From positions 2,548,501 to 2,612,500 of the forward strand of contig NZ_JAPEMI010000001.1 of assembly GCF_026342835.1 (NCBI RefSeq): a stretch of 64,000 nt of DNA, in the 5' to 3' direction. A model generated the notes under the pieces. The model made no database searches and was not told the DNA's origin. It was given only the letters and a program-made list of their open reading frames with translations. Positions 51,965 through 61,500 of the stretch are shown here, piece by piece. The position numbers and the translations under genes are program-made. The stretch is from Streptomyces sp. NBC_00154 (GTDB lineage: Bacteria; Actinomycetota; Actinomycetes; Streptomycetales; Streptomycetaceae). The stretch's first letter is position 1; each line of letters starts with the position of its first letter.

Positions 51965-53422
51965 TTACGACGTCAGGCCGAGGGCCGGCATCGCGTAGTA
52001 GAAGACGAAGACCGCCGACACCACGTACATGGCCACCGGCACCTCGCGCCAGCGACCGGCCGCCACCCGCAGCACGGAGAAGGCGATGAAGCCGATGCCG
52101 ATGCCGTTGGTGATCGAGTACGTGAACGGCATCATCACCATGGCCAGGAAGGCCGGGATGGCGAGCGTGTAGTCGCTCCAGTCGATGTCCCGCACCGACC
52201 CCGCGATGATCAGGAAGCCGACCGCCAGCAGCGCCGGCGTGGCCGCCTGCGACGGAACCATGGTCGCCAGCGGCGTCAGGAACAGCGCCACCGTGAACAG
52301 CAGACCCGTCACCACGCTCGCGAAGCCGGTGCGGGCACCCTCTCCGACACCCGCCGTGGACTCCACGAAGCAGGTGCTGGCGGAGGAGGAGCTCGCACCG
52401 CCCGCGGCGACCGCGATGCCGTCCACGAACAGCACCTTGTTGATGCCGGGGAAGTTGCCGTCCTTGTCCGTCAACTTGGCCTCGTCACCGACACCGAGGA
52501 TGGTGCCCATCGCGTCGAAGAAGCAGGACAGCAGCACGGTGAAGACGAACAGGAGGCCGGTCAGCACACCGACCTTGTCGAAGCCGCCGAACAGGCTGAC
52601 CTTGCCGATCAGCCCGAAGTCGGGGGTGGCGACCGGGTTGCCCGGCCACTGCGGAACGGTCAGGCCCCAGGCCTCGCCCGGCAGGTCGGCGACCGTGTCG
52701 ATGACCATCGCGACAACCGTCATGGCGACGATCGAGATCAGGATCGCGCCCGGCACCTTGCGGACAATCAGCGCGAGGGTGAGCAGCGCGCCGAGGATGA
52801 AGACCAGAACCGGCCAGCCGTTGAGGTGACCGTCGCTGCCGAGCTGGAGCGGCACGGTGGTGTGCGCGATGTCCGGGATGCGGGAGACGAAGCCCGAGTC
52901 CACCAGGCCGATCAGCAGGATGAAGAGACCGATACCGATCGCGATGCCCTTGCGGAGCGACTTCGGTACGGCGTTCATCACGCGTTCGCGCAGCCCGGTC
53001 GCTACGAGCAGCATGACCACGATGCCGGCGAGGACGACCATGCCCATCGCGTCCGGCCAGCTCATCCGGGGGGCGAGCTGCAGGGCCACGACGGTGTTGA
53101 CGCCGAGACCGGCGGCCAGCGCGATCGGCACATTGCCGATGACGCCCATCAGCAAGGTGGAGAACGCGGCGGTCAGCACGGTGGCGGTGACCAGCTGGCC
53201 GCCATTGAGCTGGTGCCCGTACATGTCCTTCGCGCTGCCGAGAATGATCGGGTTCAGCACGATGATGTACGCCATCGCAAAGAATGTGGCGAATCCGCCG
53301 CGGATCTCGCGCGCGACCGACGACCCCCGCTCGGAGATCTTGAAGAAACGGTCCAGGCCGCCGTGCGGCTGTGGAGCTATGGGCTGCCTGGAGTCGACCG
53401 AAGCGGTGGCCGAGGGGGACAT
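51965..53422 (-). CDS. NCS2-family purine permease
   Basis: The 485-residue transporter has about 13-14 membrane segments and belongs to the AzgA/PbuG branch of NCS2 (guanine/hypoxanthine/adenine:H+ symport). Diagnostic blocks: 'TFFAMAYIIVLNPIILGSAKDMYG', 'ALAAGLGVNTVVALQLA' and 'SSSASTCFVESTAGVGEGARTGFASVVTGLLF', the last being the AzgA/PbuG-type substrate region. The 187-bp upstream gap is AT-rich (53461-53530: TTTTACACGAATAAATCGAG) and probably carries the promoter. Confidence 0.92.
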   Translation of the reverse strand: MSPSATASVDSRQPIAPQPHGGLDRFFKISERGSSVAREIRGGFATFFAMAYIIVLNPIILGSAKDMYGHQLNGGQLVTATVLTAAFSTLLMGVIGNVPIALAAGLGVNTVVALQLAPRMSWPDAMGMVVLAGIVVMLLVATGLRERVMNAVPKSLRKGIAIGIGLFILLIGLVDSGFVSRIPDIAHTTVPLQLGSDGHLNGWPVLVFILGALLTLALIVRKVPGAILISIVAMTVVAMVIDTVADLPGEAWGLTVPQWPGNPVATPDFGLIGKVSLFGGFDKVGVLTGLLFVFTVLLSCFFDAMGTILGVGDEAKLTDKDGNFPGINKVLFVDGIAVAAGGASSSSASTCFVESTAGVGEGARTGFASVVTGLLFTVALFLTPLATMVPSQAATPALLAVGFLIIAGSVRDIDWSDYTLAIPAFLAMVMMPFTYSITNGIGIGFIAFSVLRVAAGRWREVPVAMYVVSAVFVFYYAMPALGLTS

Positions 53423-53597
53423 GTATGACCTCAGTCGTGCGTAGAGGGGAGAGAAGAGCGGTCAGCTTTGGACTTTTACACGAATAAATCGAGACAGCCG
53501 TAAGCAGATTCAGTATGAATACATAAGTCGAAGATCGCTATCTCCGCGCGTAGACCCTTGGGCCGACTGGGCCGACCGGCTTTACATACGGGCCGCA

Positions 53598-53603
53598 TAC
53601 ACT
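53598..53603 (+). promoter_or_regulatory. -10 box of a leaderless DUF2530 transcript
   Basis: TACACT stands 6 nt before the ATG at 53610, with no Shine-Dalgarno. Confidence 0.5.
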
Positions 53604-53609
53604 GACCTC

Positions 53610-53894
53610 ATGGCGAAGTGGACACCGACACACGAGGCACCCGAGCCCCTGGAGGGGCCCGTCGTCGCCACCATCACCGGCGGAACGATCCTCTGGTTCG
53701 TCCTCTTCCTCGTCCAGCTCCCGTTCTACGGCTGGTTCGACGACCACGGGCACACCTGGTGGGTGTGGACGTGTCTGGCCGGCGCCGGGCTCGGACTGAT
53801 CGGCATCTGGTACGTGCGGGGGCGCGACGCGGCGCTCAAGCGGGCGGCCGCCGCCAAGGCCGGAACGGCCGACGCGGCCGACGGCGGCCACTGA
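53610..53894 (+). CDS. DUF2530 membrane protein
   Basis: The 94-residue protein matches the actinobacterial DUF2530 family: 'PLEGPVVATITGGTILWFVLFLVQLPFYGWFDDHGHTWWVWTCLAGAGLGLIGIWYVRGRDAALKR' has two membrane helices joined by a short His/Trp-rich loop. The ends are polar. The function of the family is unknown. The transcript appears leaderless. A gap of 190 bp separates it from the P-type ATPase gene. Confidence 0.9.
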   Translation: MAKWTPTHEAPEPLEGPVVATITGGTILWFVLFLVQLPFYGWFDDHGHTWWVWTCLAGAGLGLIGIWYVRGRDAALKRAAAAKAGTADAADGGH

Positions 53895-54084
53895 CGCGAC
53901 CGGCGCAAGCCGCTGACCCGAGCCACCGACGGAGACCGCGACCCGGGCCGGCGCGCAACCACTGCGAAAGTCGGGGACGCCCCCCGAACTTCCCTGACGC
54001 CCCGCACCGCACCCCGTCCTCCTGCGGTCCGATCTTCGGAATCCCGGCAGGTGAATCGGGCGTTCCGCCCGTACCGTCGGAACC

Positions 54085-56553
54085 ATGACGCAGCGGGCAG
54101 TCGACTCCTCCGGGAAGCAGAAACCCCGCCGGCCCCGGCCGGCCCCCATCGACGCCGGTTCCGAGCTCGACCCGGTCCACCCGATGAAGCTGCCGGCCTC
54201 GGCCGTGCGCAGCAGCGGGCTGACCGCCGCCGAGGTCGCCGAGCGGGTCGCCCGGGGCGAGGTCAACGACGTACCCGTCCGCTCGTCCCGCTCCATCGGC
54301 GAGATCGTCCGCGCCAATGTCTTCACCCGGTTCAACCTGATCATCGGCGTGCTCTGGCTGGTCATGCTGTTCGTCGCGCCGTTCCAGGACAGCCTCTTCG
54401 GCTACGTGATCATCGCCAACACCGGCATCGGCATCGTCCAGGAGTGGCGGGCCAAGAAGACCCTCGACGGCCTGGCCGTCATCGGCGAGGCGAAACCCAC
54501 GATCCGGCGCGACGGGGCCGCCGCCGAGATATCCACCTCGGAGATCGTCCTCGGCGATCTGGTCGAGCTCGGCCCTGGCGACAAGGTCGTCGTGGACGGC
54601 GCGGTGGCGGAGGCCGACAACCTGGAGATCGACGAGTCGCTGCTCACCGGCGAGGCCGACCCCGTACTGAAACAGCCCGGCGATCCGGTGATGTCCGGCA
54701 GCTTCGTCGTCGCGGGCGGCGGCGCGTTCTCCGCCACGAAGGTCGGCCGCGAGGCCTACGCCGCGCAGCTCGCCGAGGAGGCGTCGCGCTTCACCCTCGT
54801 CCAGTCCGAACTGCGCAGCGGCATCAGCACGATCCTCAAGTACATCACCTGGATGATGGTGCCGACCGCGATCGGCCTGATCATCAGCCAGCTCGTCGTC
54901 AAGAAGACCGACCTCAAGGACTCCATCGCCCGGACGGTCGGCGGAATCGTCCCGATGATCCCGGAGGGCCTGGTCCTGCTCACCTCGGTCGCCTTCGCGA
55001 TCGGTGTCGTACGGCTCGGCCGCAAGCAGTGCCTGGTGCAGGAGCTGCCCGCCATCGAGGGCCTTGCCCGGGTCGACGTCGTCTGCCTCGACAAGACCGG
55101 CACACTCACCGAAGGCGGCATGGACGTCACCGAGGTGCGGACGCTGGGCGGTGCGGACGACCCGTACATACGCCAGGTGCTGGCCAACCTCGGCGCGTCC
55201 GACCCACGGCCCAATGCCAGCCTGCAGGCGATCATCGACGCGTACCCGTCACCGAACGGCGAGGCGTGGCGCTGCACGGAGGCGCTGCCGTTCTCCTCGG
55301 CACGCAAGTACAGCGGCGCCGCGTTCGACGAGGGCAGCGGCAAGGCGTCGAGCTGGCTGCTCGGCGCACCCGATGTGCTGCTCCCGGACCACGACCCGGC
55401 GCTCGGCGAGATCGAGCAGCTCAACCAGGAGGGACTGCGGGTCCTGCTGCTGGCCCGCGCGCGGGGGGAGCTGGAAGGGCCGCAGAGCGCCGCCGGGGCC
55501 GAACCGGCCGCGCTGGTCGTCCTGGAGCAGCGGCTGCGGCCGGACGCCGGCCAGACGCTGCGCTACTTCGCCGACCAGCGGGTCGCCACGAAGGTCATCT
55601 CCGGGGACAACGCCGTCTCGGTCGGCGCGGTCGCGGGCAAGCTCGGCCTGCCCGGCGCCGAACACACCCTGGACGCGCGCCGGCTGCCCACGGACCCGGA
55701 CGACATGGCCACCGCCATGGAGGAGAACGCGGTCTTCGGCCGGGTCACCCCGCAGCAGAAGCGGGAGATGGTCGCCGCGCTCCAGTCCCGCGGCCACACG
55801 GTCGCGATGACGGGTGACGGGGTCAACGACGTGCTGGCGCTCAAGGACGCCGATATCGGGGTCTCGATGGGGTCCGGCTCGGAGGCGACGCGCGCGGTGG
55901 CGCAGATCGTGCTGCTCAACAACAGCTTCGCGACCCTGCCGTCGGTGGTCGCCGAGGGCCGCCGGGTCATCGGCAACATCACCCGGGTCGCCACCCTGTT
56001 CCTCACGAAGACCGTCTACTCGGTGCTGCTGGCGATCCTGGTGGTCTGTTTCCAGGTCGAGTACCCGTTCCTGCCCCGGCATCTGACCCTGCTGTCGACG
56101 CTGACGATCGGCGTCCCGGCGTTCTTCCTGGCCCTCGCGCCCAACAAGGAGCGGGCCCGGCCGCACTTCGTCCGCAGAGTCATGCGGTACTCGGTCCCGT
56201 CCGGCGTCATCGCGGGCATCGCCACGTTCGCGACGTATCTGATCGCCAGGCACTACTACACGGGTCCGCATGCGCTGGACGCGGAGACCAGTGCGGCGAC
56301 GCTCACGCTGTTCCTGGTCTCGATGTGGGTCCTCGCGATCATCGCCCGCCCCTACACCTGGTGGCGGATCGTCCTGGTCGCGACGATGGGGGCGGCGTTC
56401 CTGATCGTGCTGGTGGTGCCGTGGCTGCAGGGCTTCTTCGCGCTGAAGCTGGTGGGCGCGGTCATGCCGTGGGCAGCAGTGGGGATTGCGGTGGTGGCGG
56501 CGACTGCCCTGGAGTTCACCTGGCGCCTGGTCAGTCGCCGCTTCCCGGTATAG
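54085..56553 (+). CDS. Cation-transporting P-type ATPase (CtpE-like)
   Basis: The 822-residue P-type ATPase couples ATP hydrolysis to ion transport across the membrane. It has the A-domain 'DESLLTGEADPV', the TM4 segment 'GGIVPMIPEGLVLLTSVAFAIGVVRLGRK' with the P-E-G-L of Ca2+-type pumps, phosphorylation site D-K-T-G-T at about residues 336-340 ('VVCLDKTGTLTEGG') and hinge 'VAMTGDGVNDVLALKDADIGVSMG'. The C-terminal TM region has six helices. Sequence blocks resemble CtpE of mycobacteria, a Ca2+ uptake ATPase. It lacks an N-terminal heavy-metal domain. Ca2+ is the best guess but is unproven. Confidence 0.92.
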   Translation: MTQRAVDSSGKQKPRRPRPAPIDAGSELDPVHPMKLPASAVRSSGLTAAEVAERVARGEVNDVPVRSSRSIGEIVRANVFTRFNLIIGVLWLVMLFVAPFQDSLFGYVIIANTGIGIVQEWRAKKTLDGLAVIGEAKPTIRRDGAAAEISTSEIVLGDLVELGPGDKVVVDGAVAEADNLEIDESLLTGEADPVLKQPGDPVMSGSFVVAGGGAFSATKVGREAYAAQLAEEASRFTLVQSELRSGISTILKYITWMMVPTAIGLIISQLVVKKTDLKDSIARTVGGIVPMIPEGLVLLTSVAFAIGVVRLGRKQCLVQELPAIEGLARVDVVCLDKTGTLTEGGMDVTEVRTLGGADDPYIRQVLANLGASDPRPNASLQAIIDAYPSPNGEAWRCTEALPFSSARKYSGAAFDEGSGKASSWLLGAPDVLLPDHDPALGEIEQLNQEGLRVLLLARARGELEGPQSAAGAEPAALVVLEQRLRPDAGQTLRYFADQRVATKVISGDNAVSVGAVAGKLGLPGAEHTLDARRLPTDPDDMATAMEENAVFGRVTPQQKREMVAALQSRGHTVAMTGDGVNDVLALKDADIGVSMGSGSEATRAVAQIVLLNNSFATLPSVVAEGRRVIGNITRVATLFLTKTVYSVLLAILVVCFQVEYPFLPRHLTLLSTLTIGVPAFFLALAPNKERARPHFVRRVMRYSVPSGVIAGIATFATYLIARHYYTGPHALDAETSAATLTLFLVSMWVLAIIARPYTWWRIVLVATMGAAFLIVLVVPWLQGFFALKLVGAVMPWAAVGIAVVAATALEFTWRLVSRRFPV

Positions 56554-56556
56554 CTG

Positions 56557-57324
56557 TTACTGCACGTCGACGTAGTCACTCGTGCTGGTGACGGCCGGGG
56601 TGGTGGACGTGCCGGCGAAGCTGTAGCGCCAGTAGCCGTCGACCGAGGCCGTGACCGTGGTCTTCAGGGCGCCGGTGCTGCTCGACTTGATCGTCTTCAC
56701 CGTGCTGTAGGCGGTGCTGGTCTTCTTACGGAACTGGAGCTTCACCGGCTGGACGGTGTAGCCGGCGTAGGCGTGCGTCTCCCAGTTGGCGCGCGTCAGC
56801 TTCCCGGTGACCGTGATGGTCCTGCCCTTCTTGACGGGCTCCGGGGCGGCGTTGACCGTCAGCTTCGACAGCCGCTGCACATGGGTCGTGGCGTAGGAGT
56901 CGTACGACGTGCTGGAGCCGTCCTTGGCCTCGGCGCCCGCGAGGATGTGCCAGGAACCGGCCAGCGCGTTCCTGGTCAGGTCGGCCCTCGGGTCGACCGT
57001 GATGGTGAGCGAGCAGGTGGCGGTGGTGGCGCTCGCCTCCTTGCAGGTCGCTTCCTGCGTCGGCACCAGCGCGCCGTCCATGCCCTTTTCCAGGTTCGTC
57101 CCGTGCCAGAGGATCGCCCAGCCGGTGGCTATGCCGGAGGCGTGCGAGGCGGTGACGGAGACGGTGACCGTCTTCGGCACCGTCGTCCCCAGAACGATGT
57201 CCGTGCCGCCGTTGACGGTGACCTTGGAGAGGACGGGAGCCGTTGCCGCATGCGCGGCCGGCACGGCGAGGGCGGAGAGAGCCAGGGCGCCGGTCAGGGC
57301 GGCCACAGTGGCACGAATGCGCAT
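56557..57324 (-). CDS. Secreted DUF5707-type protein, copy 1
   Basis: The 255-residue exported protein has a signal peptide ('MRIRATVAALTGALALSALA' ... 'AHA'). A first Ig-like domain follows ('VLSKVTVNGGTDIVLGTTVPKTVTVSVTASHASGI'), then a C-terminal Ig-like domain ('LSKLTVNAAPEPVKKGRTITVTGKLTRANWE' ... 'YRWSFAG'-like end). Such proteins are known only from actinomycetes and have no defined function. The last 107 codons are nearly identical at DNA level to those of the neighbouring paralogue. Confidence 0.85.
   Translation of the reverse strand: MRIRATVAALTGALALSALAVPAAHAATAPVLSKVTVNGGTDIVLGTTVPKTVTVSVTASHASGIATGWAILWHGTNLEKGMDGALVPTQEATCKEASATTATCSLTITVDPRADLTRNALAGSWHILAGAEAKDGSSTSYDSYATTHVQRLSKLTVNAAPEPVKKGRTITVTGKLTRANWETHAYAGYTVQPVKLQFRKKTSTAYSTVKTIKSSSTGALKTTVTASVDGYWRYSFAGTSTTPAVTSTSDYVDVQ
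56558..56877 (-). repeat. Near-identical 3' segment shared by the two DUF5707 genes (copy 1)
   Basis: About 320 bp match 57487-57806 at well over 90% identity, with the first ~150 bp (gene 3' end) identical. This reflects recent tandem duplication or gene conversion. Confidence 0.9.
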
Positions 57325-57485
57325 AAGTGTCCCAGGTGAGAAAGGAGAAAGGGGCCCCGCGGGCAGTGGCTCCGATGGCTCCGGCCTCTGCGGGACCCGA
57401 TGAGTCGGTGGGTCCGCCGGACAGCCGGACCTCGCTCGGAGATCCCGCTGCCCGGATGGAACCGATGGTGGAACTACTGCTGTGG

Positions 57486-58415
57486 CTACTGCACGTCGAC
57501 GTAGTCACTCGTGCTGGTGACGGCCGGGGTGGTGGACGTGCCGGCGAAGCTGTAGCGCCAGTAGCCGTCGACCGAGGCCGTGACCGTGGTCTTCAGGGCG
57601 CCGGTGCTGCTCGACTTGATCGTCTTCACCGTGCTGTAGGTGGTGCTGGTCTTCTTACGGAACTGGAGCTTCACCGGCTGGACGGTGTAGCCGTGGTAGG
57701 CGAAGTCGTCCCAGTTGGCGCGCGTCAGCTTGCCGGTGACCGTGATGGTCTTGCCCTTCTTGACGGGCTCCGGGGCGGCGTTGACGGTCAGCTTCGAGAA
57801 GCGCTGGAGCTTGGTGGTGCCCAGGCCGTCCTGCTCCACGAAGCCGATCTGGCTCGGGTCGAAGTCGGGGTCGGACGGGTCCTGGCCGTTGAAGTCGGCG
57901 GCGAAGCCCACCGCCTTCCACGTCGTGGCGTCCGCGTTGCCGATGAAGTCGATCTGCGGCCAGACGTCGATCTGCCCCTTGCAGGTGGCGACCGTCGAGG
58001 AGACGGTCTTGCAGGTGGGGGCCACGTCGCCGAACAGGATGTTCGTCGGGTCGTCGAACGAACCGCGGTAGAGCTCGACATCGAGCATGAAGTCGTCGGC
58101 GAAGATGTCCACGTCGGCGCCGTGCGTCACGGTGAACGTGGTCGCCACGGTCTTCGTGTTGGTGGTGCCCACGACGATCGGCTTGCCGCCGTTCACCGAA
58201 AGCTTGGAGAAGGTGAGGTCGAGCGGGGCGGCGTCGGCGGCGCCGACGGAGCGCGCGCCGGTCTTAGTGCCGGACGCGGCCTGCGCAGCACGCACGACGT
58301 CGCCGAGGACCGAGTGGTGCGCGTCGGCGGCGTTGGCCGCCGACGGTACGACGAGGGCGGAGAGAGCCAGGGCGCCGGTCACGGCGGCCACAGTGGCACG
58401 TATACGCATGTTCAT
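57486..58415 (-). CDS. Secreted DUF5707-type protein, copy 2
   Basis: The 309-residue paralogue starts 'MNMRIRATVAAVTGALALSA' (signal peptide), then carries an extra 30-residue segment ('DAHHSVLGDVVRAAQAASGTKTG'). A divergent N-terminal Ig-like domain follows, with 'LTFSKLSVNGGKPIVVGTTNTKTVATTFTVTHGADVDIFADDF' and two Cys ('APTCKT', 'TCKG') that may form a disulfide. The C-terminal domain is the same as in copy 1. It is probably secreted into the medium or the cell wall. A 161-bp gap separates the two genes, so they may have separate promoters. Confidence 0.85.
   Translation of the reverse strand: MNMRIRATVAAVTGALALSALVVPSAANAADAHHSVLGDVVRAAQAASGTKTGARSVGAADAAPLDLTFSKLSVNGGKPIVVGTTNTKTVATTFTVTHGADVDIFADDFMLDVELYRGSFDDPTNILFGDVAPTCKTVSSTVATCKGQIDVWPQIDFIGNADATTWKAVGFAADFNGQDPSDPDFDPSQIGFVEQDGLGTTKLQRFSKLTVNAAPEPVKKGKTITVTGKLTRANWDDFAYHGYTVQPVKLQFRKKTSTTYSTVKTIKSSSTGALKTTVTASVDGYWRYSFAGTSTTPAVTSTSDYVDVQ
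57487..57806 (-). repeat. Near-identical 3' segment shared by the two DUF5707 genes (copy 2)
   Basis: Partner of 56558-56877. Differences cluster at the 5' side of the segment, e.g. around the 'WETHAYAG' versus 'WDDFAYHG' codons. Confidence 0.9.
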
Positions 58416-58584
58416 TCCCCAGTGGAGAAAGGGGCCCGCGGAGGTCGTCCGTCCGTGGGGCCCAAGATCGTCTGTGAAGCCTGGTGGCTTCGTGGACGAG
58501 ATCGATGAGGCGGGTGAACGGTTGTACGGCCGGGGAGAATCTTTACGTATGCGTGACCGGGCCCTGGCAATTGGGCCCGCGCCG

Positions 58585-61500
58585 TCAGTCGAACCAGCGG
58601 TCCCGGGCCAGTTCCTCCGTACGCGACAAGTCCTCCAGCAGCGCGGCGACCTCGAAGCGCCGCGGCCACTGACCGGCCGCCCACGCCAGGCCCGCCGCGA
58701 CGCCCTCGAGCGTCGACGCGTGGACGACCCCGTCCGAGGTACGGCGCCAGTCCAGTTCGACGCCGCCCGCGCGGAGTTCGCCGTGTTCGATGTACGTGTC
58801 CGGGGTCCCGGCGCCGAGCAGGACCCGTACCGGTTCCGGCACCTGGTGCTCCTCGCCCTCCGTCGTCACCTGCGCCTCGACGGTCTCGCCGAGCCGCCGC
58901 ACCTGGAACAGCTCGGCCAACTCGGCGGCGCGCGCCGGGGCCACCGGCAGCAGCGGAAGACTGTCCGTCAGCGGCAGCAGATCGGGGGCGTCCGCGATCA
59001 CCGCGTCCGCCGCGTCGACGATCCGCACCTCGCCGTCGACCACGGCCCGCAGCTCGTCGGGCAGTGTGACGTGTTCGGGGTCGAGATCGGCCAGGGCCGT
59101 GTACAGCTCGTGGAGTTGCACGGAACCGACCGGGCGGCCCTCGTCCGCGAGCCGGCCGAGGAGTTCGGCGGCACCGCCCGGCTCGTCGAGGAGCGCCGCG
59201 ACCGACGTCCGTACGCCGAGCGCGCGCAGCACCTGGACGTCGTCGAAGCCGGCCGCGTCGGCGGAGTCGTACAGCCCGGACAGCCGCGGGTCGCTGCCCG
59301 CGGCCCGCAGACCCGCCGGGCGGCGGCCGTCGAGCACCGGGTGGTCGCGCAGCCACCAGGCGGTGTACGGACGCACGGACCGGGTCGTGCCGTCCGGGAG
59401 CAACACCCGCACCGGCTGCGTCAGTGCGTCGCGCAGCGGCGGGCGGGAGAGCAGGGCGAGCGCCTGCGGCCAGGCGTCGTCGTCGACGAGGTCGAGGTCC
59501 CGGACGGCGACGAGTTCGGTGGCGACCGGCGGCACAGGGGTGTCCGGCAGCTGGTCGAGGATGTCCTCGCACCACACGTCGACGGCGTCGAGCAGCCCCG
59601 CGTCGTCGGGTTCGGCGAAGTCACCTTCGCGCGGCTCCAGTTCGTCCGGGTCGAGGACGACATCGGTGGCGCGGACCAGTGCGAAGGTGGCCAGCACCCC
59701 GCAGGCGGTCAGCGGCTGCTCGCCCCAGCGCACGGCCAGTTCCTCGTCGCAGAGGGCGAGTTCGCCGTCGCGCATGATCTGTGCGAACGGGCTTCCCGGC
59801 AGCACGAGTTCACCGGCCGGAGCGGGTTCGCCCTCCTCGTCCGGGAGCGCGAGGGCGCCGAGCCAGGGTTCGTCGCCGGGCGACAGGTCTGCGTCGCGGA
59901 CCAGCGTGAGGACGGTCTCCGCGAGCTCTTCGGCGTCCAGCGCGTCCTCGTCCCACACCTCGCCGGCGTCCAGCGAACCGGCGACGGCCGCGCGCACCTG
60001 CGGGGTCGTCAGCACGGCGCGCGGGGTGGCGGGCAGCGCGCCCAGCTTCTCCAGGAGCGGATGGGCGGCGTCCGGATGCGCGACCTTCAGGCCGAGCCGG
60101 GCCAGCCGGTCGAGAACGGGGCCGGTGAGCGCTTCGGGCAGCGGCAGCAGGACCTGACGGGGACCGATCGTGGTGCGCGGGGCCGCAATGCCGTCCGGCC
60201 CCTCCGTCGCCTGATCCACCGTCCCGGCCAGCGGCACCGGCAGTCCGGAGAGACGGTCCGGGTCGATGCCGGACAGGCTGTCGTACAGCCGCCGCCACCA
60301 GGCGGGATCGCGCTCCAGACCGGCGAGCCGGTCGATGGCCTCGGTCAGCGGCACCCTGGCCACCCCGAGCGTGCGCAGTTCGCTGCGGCGCTCAAGTCCC
60401 GCGGGCAGCAGGCACGGCAGCACCTCGGAGAGCACCTGGACGGTCTCGGCGCCGACCCCCTCCAGCACTTCGGCCTCGATGGGCCGCAGCGCGGTGGTGG
60501 CCTCGTGGGCGCTCTCCGGCTCCGCGTCCCAGGCGTCCCAGCGGTCCGGTTCGGCGGCGGTGTCGCGCGGGGCGGCGGCCTCCAGGAACGCGACGCGCGG
60601 CAGGCGTTCCAGGATCGCGCCGCGCAGCGCACCGTCCAGTTCGCCGCTGCCGAGCGGGCCGGGCACCAGGTCGATCGTTCCGACGCTCACCGGATGCCAG
60701 TCCGCGAGCAGTTCGGCGTAGGCGTCGGCCGCGCGCTGCACCAGGAAGTCGGTGAGCGGGCCGGGTGCGGGGTGGCGGCGGGTGGTGTCGAGCGGCAGCG
60801 ACGCGATGAGCAGCGCGGGCACGCCGAGGGGTTCGTCGGTGGAGGTCGGGGCGTGGACGACGGGGGCGGTACGGGGGTAGACCGGCGCCCCGTCAATGTC
60901 CACGGGCACCGCCCAGGTCACCGACCAGTGCGGGCGCAGCCGTTCCTCAAGGGGGCGGTCGGCGAGCAGGGCCGGCTCGATCGGACCGTGGTGCGCGACC
61001 GTGCGCCAGCGGTTCCTGCCGTGCACGGAGTCGTCGACATGCGTGTACGGGCCGTGCTGGGAGTGGTGCAACGTCCGTACCCCGTCGGGGGTGTCGATGA
61101 CGATCTCTTCGAGGCCGGGCAGCGTCAGGAGCAGCGCGTCGTCGACGGCGGCGAGCAGCCGGCCGACGAGGTCCTCGGCGACACCGTCGCGCAGCGGCAG
61201 GACGACGACCGTGTCGTACCCGTCCGGCGCGGTGCCCTCGGCGGGCAGCGGGAGACGGAGCAGCGGTACGTGACCGTCGCGGCGGCGGAGTTCGTCACCG
61301 AGGCCGGGGCTGCCGACGGCGGCCTGCCGGGCGAGGCCGCGGGCCTCGGCGAGGGACCAGCGGACCCCGCCGTGCCGGCCGACGACGGCGGGCTCGTCAC
61401 TGACCGCGAGCACGGCGGCGAACCCGACACCGAACCTGCCGACGGCGGACTCGTGGCCCTCGCGCTTGGCGGAGGCCCGGAGCGTGCTGAGCGATTCGAC

